Of a DNA stretch of 64,000 nucleotides, positions 10,251 through 20,523 are shown one piece after another. Position 1 is the first letter of the stretch; each line of letters starts with the position of its first letter. The stretch covers positions 1 to 64,000 of the forward strand of contig NZ_AHCF03000003.1 of NCBI RefSeq assembly GCF_000238275.3. Reading direction: 5' to 3'. The position numbers and the translations under genes are program-made. The DNA is from Pseudoalteromonas undina. Its GTDB lineage: Bacteria; Pseudomonadota; Gammaproteobacteria; Enterobacterales; Alteromonadaceae. The notes beneath the pieces were generated by a model. It saw nothing but the letters and a program-made list of their open reading frames with translations. It ran no database searches and was not told the DNA's origin.

Positions 10251-11606
10251 GTGATTATCAAAATGAGTCGTGGTTTAGTTAAACTTTTTATTTACCTCAT
10301 GGTTTTTACAGTGAGCTTGCCATTGTGGGCGCAAAACACTATTAATAGTGTGCGTGTCTGGCCATCACCTGATAGCACTCGGGTGGTGTTTGATCTCGAT
10401 GATAAACCCGACTTCAGTTACTTTATGCTAAAAAACCCAAGTCGTTTAGTGGTTGATTTAGAAAACACTGATGAATTAAAAACATTGCCAGGTGTGCCAC
10501 CAAAACACCAAATTGTTAGCAAGTTACGTTATTCAAAACCTAAAAATAAACGCAGCGTGCGTTTAGTGTTTGAATTAAATGGGCCAGTTAAACCGGTTAT
10601 ATTTGCACTTGCCCCCACAGGCCCTTATAAAAACAGGTTGGTGGTCGACTTATACGACAAAAGTCAATCAAAAGGGGCGGTTAGTCCGGCACAAACAGCG
10701 GCTAAAAAACGCCAGTTAAGCCAAGAACGCGACATTGTAATTGCCATTGATGCAGGTCATGGTGGTGAAGACCCAGGCTCCATTGGCCCATCAGGTACTT
10801 ACGAAAAAGACATCACTTTGCAAATTGCCAAGCGTTTAGAGCGCATGATTGATGCTGAGCGCGGTATGATTTCGCGTATGGTTCGCAGTGGCGATTACTT
10901 TGTTAAACTTAATACACGAACTAATCGCGCTCGCCAGAAAAAAGCCGATTTTTTTGTCTCTATTCATGCAGATGCGTTTACCAGTCCGGGACCCAATGGT
11001 GCTTCTGTATGGGTGTTGTCGCTGCGACGCGCCAACTCAGAAATAGGTAAATGGATTGAGGATAAAGAAAAACACTCAGAGTTACTTGGCGGTGCTGCCG
11101 ATGTAATTAAAGATGCTGCAAATGAAAAGTACTTAGCACAAGCCTTGCTTGATATGTCGATGGATCATTCCATGAAAACAGGGCTAAGTGTTGCAGATGA
11201 AGTGATAAAAGAATTAAAAAAAGTAGCAAAAATGCACAAAAAGGCACCGCAACATGCCAGCCTTGCAGTATTGAAGTCGCCAGATATTCCGTCTATTTTG
11301 GTTGAAACTGGGTTTATCTCTAATCCCCGTGAAGAACGACTACTAAAAAGCGCCAATCACCAAGAGCGTTTGGCGAAAGCGATGTTTACCTCAATTAAAA
11401 ATTACTATTTACGCAACCCGCCTGACGACTCACTGTTTGCGTCATTAAAGTCTCAATACCCAACAAAGCACAAGGTACGTCCGGGGGAGTCACTGAGTAT
11501 GTTGGCTGGTCGATATGGCGTTAGTATCAGTAAAATAAAACAGGTTAATAAGCTCAGTTCAAATACGCTATTTATTGGCCAGGAACTTGATATTCCTCAG
11601 AGTTAA
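10251..11606 (+). CDS. amiB: N-acetylmuramoyl-L-alanine amidase AmiB-type with LysM
   Basis: Periplasmic zinc amidase that splits septal peptidoglycan during cell separation. A signal peptide ends near WAQN, an AMIN domain follows (about 28-130), then a linker, then an Amidase_3 domain (about 158-380) with the metal ligands in DAGHGGEDPGS, the Glu of YEKD and the His of SIHADAF, the catalytic Glu in ILVETGFISN, and a C-terminal LysM (about 405-450). The start is uncertain: GTG at 10251 or ATG at 10263; neither is ideally spaced from the AAGG at 10245. Confidence 0.95.
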   Translation: MIIKMSRGLVKLFIYLMVFTVSLPLWAQNTINSVRVWPSPDSTRVVFDLDDKPDFSYFMLKNPSRLVVDLENTDELKTLPGVPPKHQIVSKLRYSKPKNKRSVRLVFELNGPVKPVIFALAPTGPYKNRLVVDLYDKSQSKGAVSPAQTAAKKRQLSQERDIVIAIDAGHGGEDPGSIGPSGTYEKDITLQIAKRLERMIDAERGMISRMVRSGDYFVKLNTRTNRARQKKADFFVSIHADAFTSPGPNGASVWVLSLRRANSEIGKWIEDKEKHSELLGGAADVIKDAANEKYLAQALLDMSMDHSMKTGLSVADEVIKELKKVAKMHKKAPQHASLAVLKSPDIPSILVETGFISNPREERLLKSANHQERLAKAMFTSIKNYYLRNPPDDSLFASLKSQYPTKHKVRPGESLSMLAGRYGVSISKIKQVNKLSSNTLFIGQELDIPQS

Positions 11607-11636
11607 TTTTAAAAGCGCACAACATTTAAGGTTTTT

Positions 11637-13463
11637 ATGAGTATTGAAATATTACCTGCGCGCTTGGCAAACCAAATTGCGGCGGGTGAAGTTGTTGAGC
11701 GTCCCGCGTCGGTGGTTAAAGAGTTAGTAGAAAATAGCCTAGATGCAGGTGCGACACGTATTCAAATAGATATTGAACGCGGTGGTCATAAGCTGATTCG
11801 AATTCGTGATAATGGTTCAGGCATTGCAAAAGAGGAGCTCACATTAGCGCTTTCTCGCCATGCTACCAGTAAACTAAAGTCGCTCGATGACTTAGAAAAT
11901 ATTTGCTCTTTAGGCTTTAGAGGCGAAGCTCTCGCGTCTATTAGCTCGGTATCTCGCTTAACCTTAAGCTCTAAGCCCGAACAGCAAGAAGCCGCTTGGC
12001 AAGCCTTTGCACAAGGCAGAGATATGGCCGTAGAGGTAAAGCCTGTGGCACATCCCAGCGGTACCACAATTGAAGTAAAAGATTTATTTTTTAATACCCC
12101 AGCACGGCGTAAGTTTTTACGTACCGAAAAAACTGAGTTTAGCCATATTGATGAGCTTATAAAGCGGATTGCGCTGAGTCGCTTTGACGTATCAATTACG
12201 TTAACCCATAACGAAAAAGTGGTGCGGCAGTATCGCGCTAAAACCGATCCTGCTCAAGCGATTACACGAGTTGCCCAAGTTGCGGGTAAAGCGTTTGCAG
12301 AACAGGGACTGCATATTCAATCAGGTGAAGCAGGGCTGCAACTACATGGCTGGGTGCTGCCGGTTGGCTCGGCCAATACCACACAGTACACCTATGTAAA
12401 TAATCGTATGATGCGCGATAAACTTATTTTGCACGCTATTCGCCAAGCATTTGAAGAAGTCAGCGGTGAGCAAGAGTTACCCGGGTTTGTGATTTATATT
12501 GATATAGATCCACGTCAAGTAGATGTGAACGTACATCCTGCTAAACATGAGGTGCGCTTTCATCAAGGGCGCTTAGTACACGACTTCATTTTGCAAGCGA
12601 TAAAACAAGTTGTTGTGCCCCTGCAAGCTGAGTTTTCAAGCTCCAGTGAAGCTAATGATAATAGCCCACCAGTGGCTGCATTTAATGCACACACTACTAC
12701 CAGTAGTGAACCGTTTGATTACCCTAAGTCGTCATTACAGCCTAGTCGGTCATCTTCAGCGCATAGCACAACTTATAGTGGTGCAACTCAAGGTGCAGGT
12801 AATCAACAACGTGCTGAAAGTCGAAATTACCATGACGTAAATGCGTTTTATCAAGGTGTGAGTGAGCAGCAAGCACATCACTTTGATAATCCAGCACCAT
12901 TTGTGCAATCAGATGAGACTCAAGTATCAGATACAGCGCTTCGTACTGTCGATATAATAACCATTGAACAGGGCGCTTGTGTGTTTAATGATGAAAACCA
13001 ACTTTATTGTTCACACTTTAAATATGCGCTAGCGGATGATTGGCTTGCACAAATTAAAGAGCAAGGCAGCCTTGAGGGCAAAGCATTGTTATTACCCGTA
13101 CGGGTCAATGTCTCAAAACAAGATATCGAACTGCTGGCTACGCAACAATCATGGTTTACTTTGCTTGGCTTTGAACTTTTAATTGAAAAACAATTTGTTA
13201 TGGTTAAGAAGCTGCCTGTTTGCTTGTACTTACTTGACGTGAGTACCGCGGTAGATGCCTTACTTGATGGGTGTAAAGCTCAGTTAGAAAGTATTGATCA
13301 GTGGCTAGCGTGGCAGGTAAATGTAATACCTACACGGTTCTATGCCAGTAAAGCCTTTGCAGTACAGCAAACTCGCTTACAAAATAATGCGCAAACAATT
13401 GAACGTTTACGTGAAAAAGCAGTTAAAATAGATCTAAAGTCTTATCTAGCGCAATTTAATTAG
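11637..13463 (+). CDS. mutL: DNA mismatch repair protein MutL
   Basis: GHKL ATPase that couples MutS mismatch recognition to downstream repair. 608 residues with the ATP-site motifs [21 protein letters not shown] region, RDNGSGI and [12 protein letters not shown] in the first 110 residues, a transducer domain to about 335, a low-complexity Ser/His-rich linker (about 340-440) and a C-terminal dimerisation domain. The DQHAxxERxxYE endonuclease motif is not visible, as in methyl-directed (MutH-using) gammaproteobacterial MutL. Confidence 0.98.
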   Translation: MSIEILPARLANQIAAGEVVERPASVVKELVENSLDAGATRIQIDIERGGHKLIRIRDNGSGIAKEELTLALSRHATSKLKSLDDLENICSLGFRGEALASISSVSRLTLSSKPEQQEAAWQAFAQGRDMAVEVKPVAHPSGTTIEVKDLFFNTPARRKFLRTEKTEFSHIDELIKRIALSRFDVSITLTHNEKVVRQYRAKTDPAQAITRVAQVAGKAFAEQGLHIQSGEAGLQLHGWVLPVGSANTTQYTYVNNRMMRDKLILHAIRQAFEEVSGEQELPGFVIYIDIDPRQVDVNVHPAKHEVRFHQGRLVHDFILQAIKQVVVPLQAEFSSSSEANDNSPPVAAFNAHTTTSSEPFDYPKSSLQPSRSSSAHSTTYSGATQGAGNQQRAESRNYHDVNAFYQGVSEQQAHHFDNPAPFVQSDETQVSDTALRTVDIITIEQGACVFNDENQLYCSHFKYALADDWLAQIKEQGSLEGKALLLPVRVNVSKQDIELLATQQSWFTLLGFELLIEKQFVMVKKLPVCLYLLDVSTAVDALLDGCKAQLESIDQWLAWQVNVIPTRFYASKAFAVQQTRLQNNAQTIERLREKAVKIDLKSYLAQFN

Positions 13464-13470
13464 GGTATTC

Positions 13471-14391
13471 GTGTTGAGTAATTTACCGGTCATATTTTTA
13501 ATGGGCCCCACCGCTGCTGGTAAAACAGCATTGGCAATTTCACTGTGTGAGCATTTAAATACTGAAATTATCAGCGTTGATTCGGCACTGGTTTATAAAG
13601 GTATGGATATTGGTACCGCTAAACCGGATGCCGACGAACTAGCACGTGCACCCCATCACCTAATTAATTTACTCGACCCAAGCGAAACCTATTCAGTAGC
13701 TGATTTTAGACGCGATGCGATAGAAAAAATTGATAAATTTCATCAACAAGGTAAAGTGCCTGTACTGGTTGGAGGTACAATGATGTACTTTAAAGCCCTT
13801 ATTGATGGATTATCCCCTCTACCAGAGGCTGATGAGCAGATAAGAGCTGAGCTTGAAGTACAGGCGAAACAGTACGGTTGGCCACATTTATATCAAGAGC
13901 TATTAAAAGTAGATCCACAAGCTGCGAAAAAGATGAGTGAAAATGATTCACAACGAATTAATCGCGCTTTAGAGGTTTACCGTATAACAGGTAAAACAAT
14001 GACTGAATTGCAAAAGCAAAAACAGCCACCTTTACCCTATACTTTTCATCAATTTGCTATTGCTCCAGATGATCGTAAAGAGTTACATCAGCGAATTGCA
14101 GAAAGGTTTAAAATAATGATTGAACAGGGGTTTGAAAAAGAAGTTTCGACCCTATATCTACGTGAGGATTTACATCCCAATATGCCTTCTATTCGTTGTG
14201 TAGGTTATAGACAGATGTGGGATTACCTTGCGGGTGAAATAGACCATGATGAAATGGTTTTTCGCGGTATTGCTGCCACTCGTCAATTGGCTAAGCGTCA
14301 ATTAACGTGGTTAAGAAGTTGGCCTGACGTTACGTGGTTAACAACCGGTGATGAAGAAAACTTGCATCGTGTAGTAAGTTCGCTAAGCTAG
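13471..14391 (+). CDS. miaA: tRNA dimethylallyltransferase MiaA
   Basis: Adds the dimethylallyl group to A37 of tRNAs reading UNN codons. 306 residues with a P-loop GPTAAGKT (12-19), the [16 protein letters not shown] region, [15 protein letters not shown], and the C-terminal [13 protein letters not shown]. The start is GTG at 13471, preceded by AGGG; the first in-frame ATG is inside the P-loop region and would remove it. It lies 7 bp after mutL. Confidence 0.97.
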   Translation: MLSNLPVIFLMGPTAAGKTALAISLCEHLNTEIISVDSALVYKGMDIGTAKPDADELARAPHHLINLLDPSETYSVADFRRDAIEKIDKFHQQGKVPVLVGGTMMYFKALIDGLSPLPEADEQIRAELEVQAKQYGWPHLYQELLKVDPQAAKKMSENDSQRINRALEVYRITGKTMTELQKQKQPPLPYTFHQFAIAPDDRKELHQRIAERFKIMIEQGFEKEVSTLYLREDLHPNMPSIRCVGYRQMWDYLAGEIDHDEMVFRGIAATRQLAKRQLTWLRSWPDVTWLTTGDEENLHRVVSSLS

Positions 14392-14472
14392 TAGTAGCTG
14401 GACAAAATTTAGCTTTATTAAATTAGTTCAGCCACTTAATTATAATAACACCTAGAACGAAGGAATAATAAC

Positions 14473-14736
14473 ATGGCAAAAGGCCAATCGTTACAAGACC
14501 CATTTTTAAATGCATTACGCCGCGAGCGCATTCCAGTATCAATTTTTTTGGTAAATGGCATAAAATTACAAGGTAAAATTCAGTCATTTGACCAATTTGT
14601 AATTTTACTGGAAAACACTGTTAATCAAATGGTGTATAAACATGCAATTTCAACAGTTGTACCTGCACGCGCAGTCAACTTCCAAGGTGTACAGGGAAAT
14701 GAAGACACTGAAGAAACTGAACCAGGAAACTTTTAA
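14473..14736 (+). CDS. hfq: RNA chaperone Hfq
   Basis: Hexameric Sm-like RNA chaperone pairing small RNAs with mRNAs. 87 residues; Sm1 motif ([21 protein letters not shown]) and Sm2 motif ([10 protein letters not shown]) are both present, with a short acidic C-terminal tail ([11 protein letters not shown]). A purine-rich GAAGGAATAA precedes the ATG. Its place between miaA and hflX is the conserved order. Confidence 0.99.
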   Translation: MAKGQSLQDPFLNALRRERIPVSIFLVNGIKLQGKIQSFDQFVILLENTVNQMVYKHAISTVVPARAVNFQGVQGNEDTEETEPGNF

Positions 14737-14752
14737 ATTAGGAGCGTAATGC

Positions 14753-16036
14753 TTGTTTGACCGCTATGAATCTGGCGAACAGGCAATTTTAGTCCATATC
14801 GACCTACCTAAAGATGGGGATCGCGAAGATCTTCATGAATTAGAAATGTTGGTATCTTCTGCTGGTGTTAGTAGTTTGGCGGTTGTGCAAGGCAGCCGTC
14901 AAGCACCACATCCCAAGCTATTTGTCGGTACCGGCAAAGCGGAAGAAATAGCTGAAATTGTCAAAATCCACAATGCCGATGTTGTCATTTTTAACCATCA
15001 GTTGAGTCCGTCTCAAGAACGCAATTTAGAGCGTGTTTGCCAATGTCGGGTACTTGATAGAACAACACTTATTCTTGATATTTTTGCTCAGCGTGCCCGT
15101 ACTCATGAAGGTAAACTTCAGGTTGAGTTGGCGCAGCTTCGTCACATGTCTACACGTTTAATTCGTGGTTGGACCCACCTTGAGCGCCAAAAAGGGGGGA
15201 TAGGCTTACGTGGTCCGGGTGAAACGCAGCTAGAAACCGATCGACGTTTATTGCGCGCACGTATTAAAAATATTCGTGCTCGACTTGCGAAAGTGGCTGT
15301 ACAGCGTGAGCAAGGTCGACGTGCTCGTACGCGCAATGAAATTCCAACAGTGTCGCTGGTGGGTTACACTAATGCCGGAAAATCAACACTGTTTAATTAT
15401 ATTACCGATTCAGATGTATATGCAGCCGATCAGTTATTCGCCACACTAGATCCAACACTGCGTAAACTCGATATTGGTGATGTTGGTTCTGTTATTTTAG
15501 CCGATACTGTAGGGTTTATTCGACACTTACCGCATGATTTGGTAGCTGCATTTAAAGCAACTCTGACCGAGACGCGTGAAGCCGATTTACAACTGCATGT
15601 GATAGATGTAGCTGATCCTCGCCGAAAAGAAAATATTGAACAGGTACAAGAAGTCCTCAAAGAAATTGAAGCCGACGAGGTACCGCAGTTATTAGTTTAT
15701 AACAAAATTGATGCGCTGGATGAGGTAACGCCACGTATTGATCGTGATGACGAGGGCCAACCTATAAGGGTATGGCTATCTGCAAAAACTGGCGAAGGCT
15801 GTGAATTACTTAGTGAAGCTATTAGCGATTTACTCGCTAAGCAAATGCTTAATGAAACGTTATTACTCGCACCACAATATGGGCGTTTAAGAGCATCACT
15901 ATTTAATTTAAGTGCAGTACACAATGAGCGGTTTGATGAACAAGGTAATTGGTTGCTTGATGTACGATTGCCTATGATTGAGTGGAACCGTTTAATTAAA
16001 GATTTTGGTCCTGAAATTGAAAGTTTTATTAGCTGA
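14753..16036 (+). CDS. hflX: Ribosome-associated GTPase HflX
   Basis: GTPase that binds 50S subunits and helps rescue or split stalled ribosomes under stress. 427 residues: an N-terminal HflX-specific domain and coiled region (about 1-195) with RLIRGWTHLERQKGG and GPGETQLETDRR, then a G domain with GYTNAGKS (204-211), DTVGF (G3) and NKID (G4). The start is TTG at 14753, supported by AGGAG at 14740-14744 with 8-bp spacing; no in-frame ATG lies nearby. An out-of-frame ATG at 14749 opens only a three-codon frame (ATG CTT GTT TGA) overlapping this start. Confidence 0.96.
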   Translation: MFDRYESGEQAILVHIDLPKDGDREDLHELEMLVSSAGVSSLAVVQGSRQAPHPKLFVGTGKAEEIAEIVKIHNADVVIFNHQLSPSQERNLERVCQCRVLDRTTLILDIFAQRARTHEGKLQVELAQLRHMSTRLIRGWTHLERQKGGIGLRGPGETQLETDRRLLRARIKNIRARLAKVAVQREQGRRARTRNEIPTVSLVGYTNAGKSTLFNYITDSDVYAADQLFATLDPTLRKLDIGDVGSVILADTVGFIRHLPHDLVAAFKATLTETREADLQLHVIDVADPRRKENIEQVQEVLKEIEADEVPQLLVYNKIDALDEVTPRIDRDDEGQPIRVWLSAKTGEGCELLSEAISDLLAKQMLNETLLLAPQYGRLRASLFNLSAVHNERFDEQGNWLLDVRLPMIEWNRLIKDFGPEIESFIS

Positions 16037-16142
16037 GATTAAAAACTGCAAGATTAATGTCGGTTTTAGTATAAGAAACGCAGAAGATTTGTTAGATTTA
16101 ACACAATTTCCGAATTTATTTAGATAACAATGGAGTATAGCT

Positions 16143-17312
16143 ATGGCCTGGAATGAACCGGGTAATAATGGCAATGACAAAGATCCGTGGAATAACAAAG
16201 GCGGACGTGATCAAGGCCCACCTGATTTAGACGAGGTGTTCCGCAAATTCAGTAACAAGTTTAACGGCTTATTTGGCGGTAAAAAATCCGGCAATGGTAG
16301 CGGCGGTGGACTTGGCGGAGCCGGTATTTCATTTGTACTTATTATCGCTGCAATTGTATGGGCGTTAAGCGGTATTTATACGGTGAAAGAAGCTGAGCGC
16401 GGCGTCGTTCTTCAATTTGGTAAGTTTGACCGAATTGCAGATCCTGGCTTGCGTTGGAAAATGACCTTTGTTGAAACGGTTATTCCAGTCGATATCGAAG
16501 CTGTTCGCTCGTTATCAGCATCAGGTTTTATGCTAACCGAAGATGAAAACGTAGTAAGCGTTGAATTTGAAGTACAGTATCGAGTAATCGACCCTTACTT
16601 GTACAAGTTTAGTGTCACTAACGCTGACAGCAGCCTTGAAGAAGCATTAGATAGTGCGCTGCGTTATGTTGTTGGCCATTCAAAAATGGACCAAGTACTG
16701 ACAAACGGCCGTGAAGTTGTACGTCAAAATACTTGGGATGAGCTAAATCAAATCATCGAACCTTATAACTTAGGTTTAATCGTAACTGACGTTAACTTCA
16801 AGGACTCTCGTCCACCAATGGAAGTTAAAGATGCGTTTGATGATGCAATTGCGGCCCAAGAGGATGAGCAACGCTTTATTCGTGAAGCAGAAGCGTATGC
16901 CCGTGAAATTGAACCGCGTGCGCGTGGTCAAGTGACTCGTATGACGCAAGAAGCTGAAGGTTACCAAGAACGTATTACTTTAGAAGCGCAAGGTGAAGTG
17001 GCTCGCTTTGAGAAATTACTTCCAGAATACCAAGCAGCTAAAGAAGTAACACGTGAGCGTTTATACATAGACACGATGCAAGAAGTGCTAGGTAATAGCT
17101 CTAAAGTGTTGGTTGATGTTAAAGGCGGCAACAATATGATGTACTTACCACTTGATAAAATCATGGAAAAACAGGGTTCATCAACACGTATTGCTTTACC
17201 TAGCTCTAGCGATATCAACGATTTACGTAACAAGGTAAATACGTCACGCAACAGCACTGTTAATAGTGGTAACGATCGCTTTAACAATGATCGCTTTAAC
17301 GACGGGAGATAA
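16143..17312 (+). CDS. hflK: FtsH-modulating complex subunit HflK
   Basis: SPFH/prohibitin-domain protein that, with HflC, forms a periplasm-facing inner-membrane cage around the FtsH protease. 389 residues with a glycine/asparagine-rich cytosolic N-terminus (about 1-55), one transmembrane segment (about 58-80), the SPFH domain (VKEAERGVVLQFGKF onward), a long charged helix (about 235-300) and a polar Asn/Arg-rich C-terminus. Five bases separate it from hflC. Confidence 0.97.
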   Translation: MAWNEPGNNGNDKDPWNNKGGRDQGPPDLDEVFRKFSNKFNGLFGGKKSGNGSGGGLGGAGISFVLIIAAIVWALSGIYTVKEAERGVVLQFGKFDRIADPGLRWKMTFVETVIPVDIEAVRSLSASGFMLTEDENVVSVEFEVQYRVIDPYLYKFSVTNADSSLEEALDSALRYVVGHSKMDQVLTNGREVVRQNTWDELNQIIEPYNLGLIVTDVNFKDSRPPMEVKDAFDDAIAAQEDEQRFIREAEAYAREIEPRARGQVTRMTQEAEGYQERITLEAQGEVARFEKLLPEYQAAKEVTRERLYIDTMQEVLGNSSKVLVDVKGGNNMMYLPLDKIMEKQGSSTRIALPSSSDINDLRNKVNTSRNSTVNSGNDRFNNDRFNDGR

Positions 17313-17317
17313 GAGCA

Positions 17318-18196
17318 ATGAAAAACTTTAGTTTAGTAATCCTATTAGCCGCCATTGTGATGTCTTTCTCGTCGGTGTTCGTGGTCTCTGAAGGTCAAAA
17401 AGCGATTGTACTTTTATTTAGTAAAGTGCAAAAAGACAGCGACGATGAGGCAGTAGTTTATGGCCCAGGTCTACACTTAAAAGTCCCATTTTTTAGTCAA
17501 GTACGTCGTATTGATGCACGTATTCAAACACTAGATGGCACACCGGATCGCTTTGTAACTAGCGAGAAAAAAGACTTAATCGTTGATTCGTTTGTAAAAT
17601 GGCGCGTAAACGATTTTAGCTCTTTTTACCTGCGTGCACGTGGTGACAAGCAATACGCTGAAACACTGCTTAAGCAAAAAGTAAATAATGGCCTACGTAC
17701 TAACTTTGGTACGCGTACTATTCGTGAAATTGTATCTGGTGAGCGTAGCGAGCTGATGGAAGAAGCGTTAGTACAAGCATCTGAAAGTGCTAGTGAGCTG
17801 GGTATTGAAGTACTTGATGTGCGTGTTAAGCAAATTAACTTACCACAAGAGGTGAGTAGCTCTATTTACCAACGTATGCGTGCTGAGCGTACTGCAGTTG
17901 CTAAAGAACACCGCTCTGAAGGTCAGGAAAAAGCAGAAACAATTCGTGCAGGCGTTGACCGTCGCGTAACAGTAATGCTTGCCGACGCCGAACGTAATGC
18001 TCGTTCTGTTCGTGGTCAGGGTGATGCTGACGCTGCTGCGATTTACGCTAGTGCATACAATAAAGACCCTGAGTTCTTTAGTTTTGTTCGCTCTTTAGAA
18101 GCTTACAAGCAAACTTTCAAAGGAAAGCAAGACGTGATGGTGTTATCACCGGATAGCGACTTCTTCCAATACATGAAAGGCGCGAAAGCTCAGTAA
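17318..18196 (+). CDS. hflC: FtsH-modulating complex subunit HflC
   Basis: Partner of HflK. 292 residues: an N-terminal membrane anchor (about 5-25), an SPFH domain starting VVSEGQKAIVLLFSKV, a charged helical region (AERTAVAKEHRSEGQEKAE) and SPDSDFFQYMKGA at the end, typical of HflC. It ends the superoperon, followed by a strong terminator. Confidence 0.97.
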   Translation: MKNFSLVILLAAIVMSFSSVFVVSEGQKAIVLLFSKVQKDSDDEAVVYGPGLHLKVPFFSQVRRIDARIQTLDGTPDRFVTSEKKDLIVDSFVKWRVNDFSSFYLRARGDKQYAETLLKQKVNNGLRTNFGTRTIREIVSGERSELMEEALVQASESASELGIEVLDVRVKQINLPQEVSSSIYQRMRAERTAVAKEHRSEGQEKAETIRAGVDRRVTVMLADAERNARSVRGQGDADAAAIYASAYNKDPEFFSFVRSLEAYKQTFKGKQDVMVLSPDSDFFQYMKGAKAQ

Positions 18197-18217
18197 TCAT
18201 AGCTTTAGTTAAACTTG

Positions 18218-18243
18218 AAAGCCCTGCAATTGCAGGGCTTTTT
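18218..18243 (+). terminator. Rho-independent terminator after hflC
   Basis: AAAGCCCTGCAATTGCAGGGCTTT palindrome followed by TT, 21 bp past the hflC stop. Confidence 0.92.
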
Positions 18244-18383
18244 GTTATCTGAATTTTAAGTTTATAAATGACTGTTATTTATGTGATTATTAACGAAACA
18301 CTGATGTTTACTACCCGCACGAGGAAAAAATAAGCTAAACGGGGTGAACATTGCTTTAGTTTTCTGGTAAAATCTCGTCCTAA

Positions 18384-19718
<1,335 letters not shown>

Positions 19719-19732
19719 TTGGGTTTAAGTTG

Positions 19733-19760
19733 AAAAAAGCTGCCATGTGCAGCTTTTTTT
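19733..19760 (+). terminator. Rho-independent terminator of purA
   Basis: AAAAAAGCTGC / GCAGCTTTTTTT stem with a CATGT loop, 15 bp after the purA stop. Confidence 0.92.
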
Positions 19761-19790
19761 ATGTCTGCAGAAAAGTGACGCTATTAATAG

Positions 19791-19806
19791 TGGAACGATC
19801 TTTGTA
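19791..19806 (+). promoter_or_regulatory. Possible sigma-54 promoter of motX
   Basis: TGGAACG-ATCT-TTGTA matches the TGGCACG-N4-TTGCA consensus at most positions with exact -24/-12 spacing, 36 bp before the motX ATG. The mismatch at the -12 C weakens it. Sigma-54 control of flagellar genes is known in polar-flagellated gammaproteobacteria. A TATATT at 19805-19810 is an alternative sigma-70 -10. Confidence 0.35.
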
Positions 19807-19841
19807 TATTATTTGGTAAGTTTATTTTTAAAGTGGTTAAT

Positions 19842-20480
19842 ATGCGTTTATCTTCTCGTTGCTCAGTGTGGTCATTATCACTACTTACACTTTCTTTATT
19901 TAATATAAGCAATAGCTTAGCTGAAGAAAGCCCTGCAGCTGTGCCGCTGTATACTGAATCTGAGTTAATAGCTTTAATTAATGAGAACACTCATCTAGCG
20001 CGCGTAAAGGCAGATAATTGCCAGTTAGTGCAAGATATAGAAGCGCGAGCCAATAAAATGGCATTGCCATCATATCAATTCCTATACGGTGATATGCTCG
20101 CTTATAAAGTGTGTGTTGAGCGCGATGTTGCTTTAGGTGTGTATTACATGAAAAAAGCGGCTGAGCAGGGTTTAGCGGCTGCATTAGAGCAACTAGGTCG
20201 CTACTACGACGTTGGGCGGTTGGTCCAAAAAGACAAAACCATGGCAATAACCTACTTACGTGAGGCGTCAGCGCAAGGCAATTTAAAAGCGCAGTTACGA
20301 TTAGTTGGTTTGTTTAATCAAGGTTATGGTAGTCCAAGAGATTTTGAAGATGCTTATCGTTGGTTGTTCAACACCACGGTAGCTGATAAAGCGACACATA
20401 AAAAAATAGAGCGAGCATTAACTAAACTTGCTGAAAAAATGCCAGCCAGTGTCGTTACCCGCGCGCGATTACCTATGTAA
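19842..20480 (+). CDS. motX: Sodium-type polar flagellar motor protein MotX
   Basis: Periplasmic T-ring component that anchors PomA/PomB (MotA/MotB-like) stators in Na+-driven polar flagella. A signal peptide (about 1-28) is followed by the MotX core: YTESELIALINENTHLARVK, KADNCQLVQDIEARA, YGDMLAYKVCVERDV, and two or more Sel1-like repeats (EQGLAAALEQLGRYYDVG; AQGNLKAQLRLVGLF). This resembles Vibrio MotX closely over its length. The ATG at 19842 is preferred over a GTG nine bases earlier. No other flagellar gene is nearby, which is usual for motX. Confidence 0.88.
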   Translation: MRLSSRCSVWSLSLLTLSLFNISNSLAEESPAAVPLYTESELIALINENTHLARVKADNCQLVQDIEARANKMALPSYQFLYGDMLAYKVCVERDVALGVYYMKKAAEQGLAAALEQLGRYYDVGRLVQKDKTMAITYLREASAQGNLKAQLRLVGLFNQGYGSPRDFEDAYRWLFNTTVADKATHKKIERALTKLAEKMPASVVTRARLPM

Positions 20481-20518
20481 AAAAGCGAGAGTGCTTTTGC
20501 CGCACTCTCGCTTTTTTT
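20479..20518. terminator. Bidirectional terminator between motX and the antiporter gene
   Basis: 16-bp stem AAAAAAGCGAGAGTGC / GCACTCTCGCTTTTTT with a 7-base loop. A and T runs on the two sides serve both convergent genes; it begins at the motX stop codon. Confidence 0.93.
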
Positions 20519-20523
20519 AGTTA

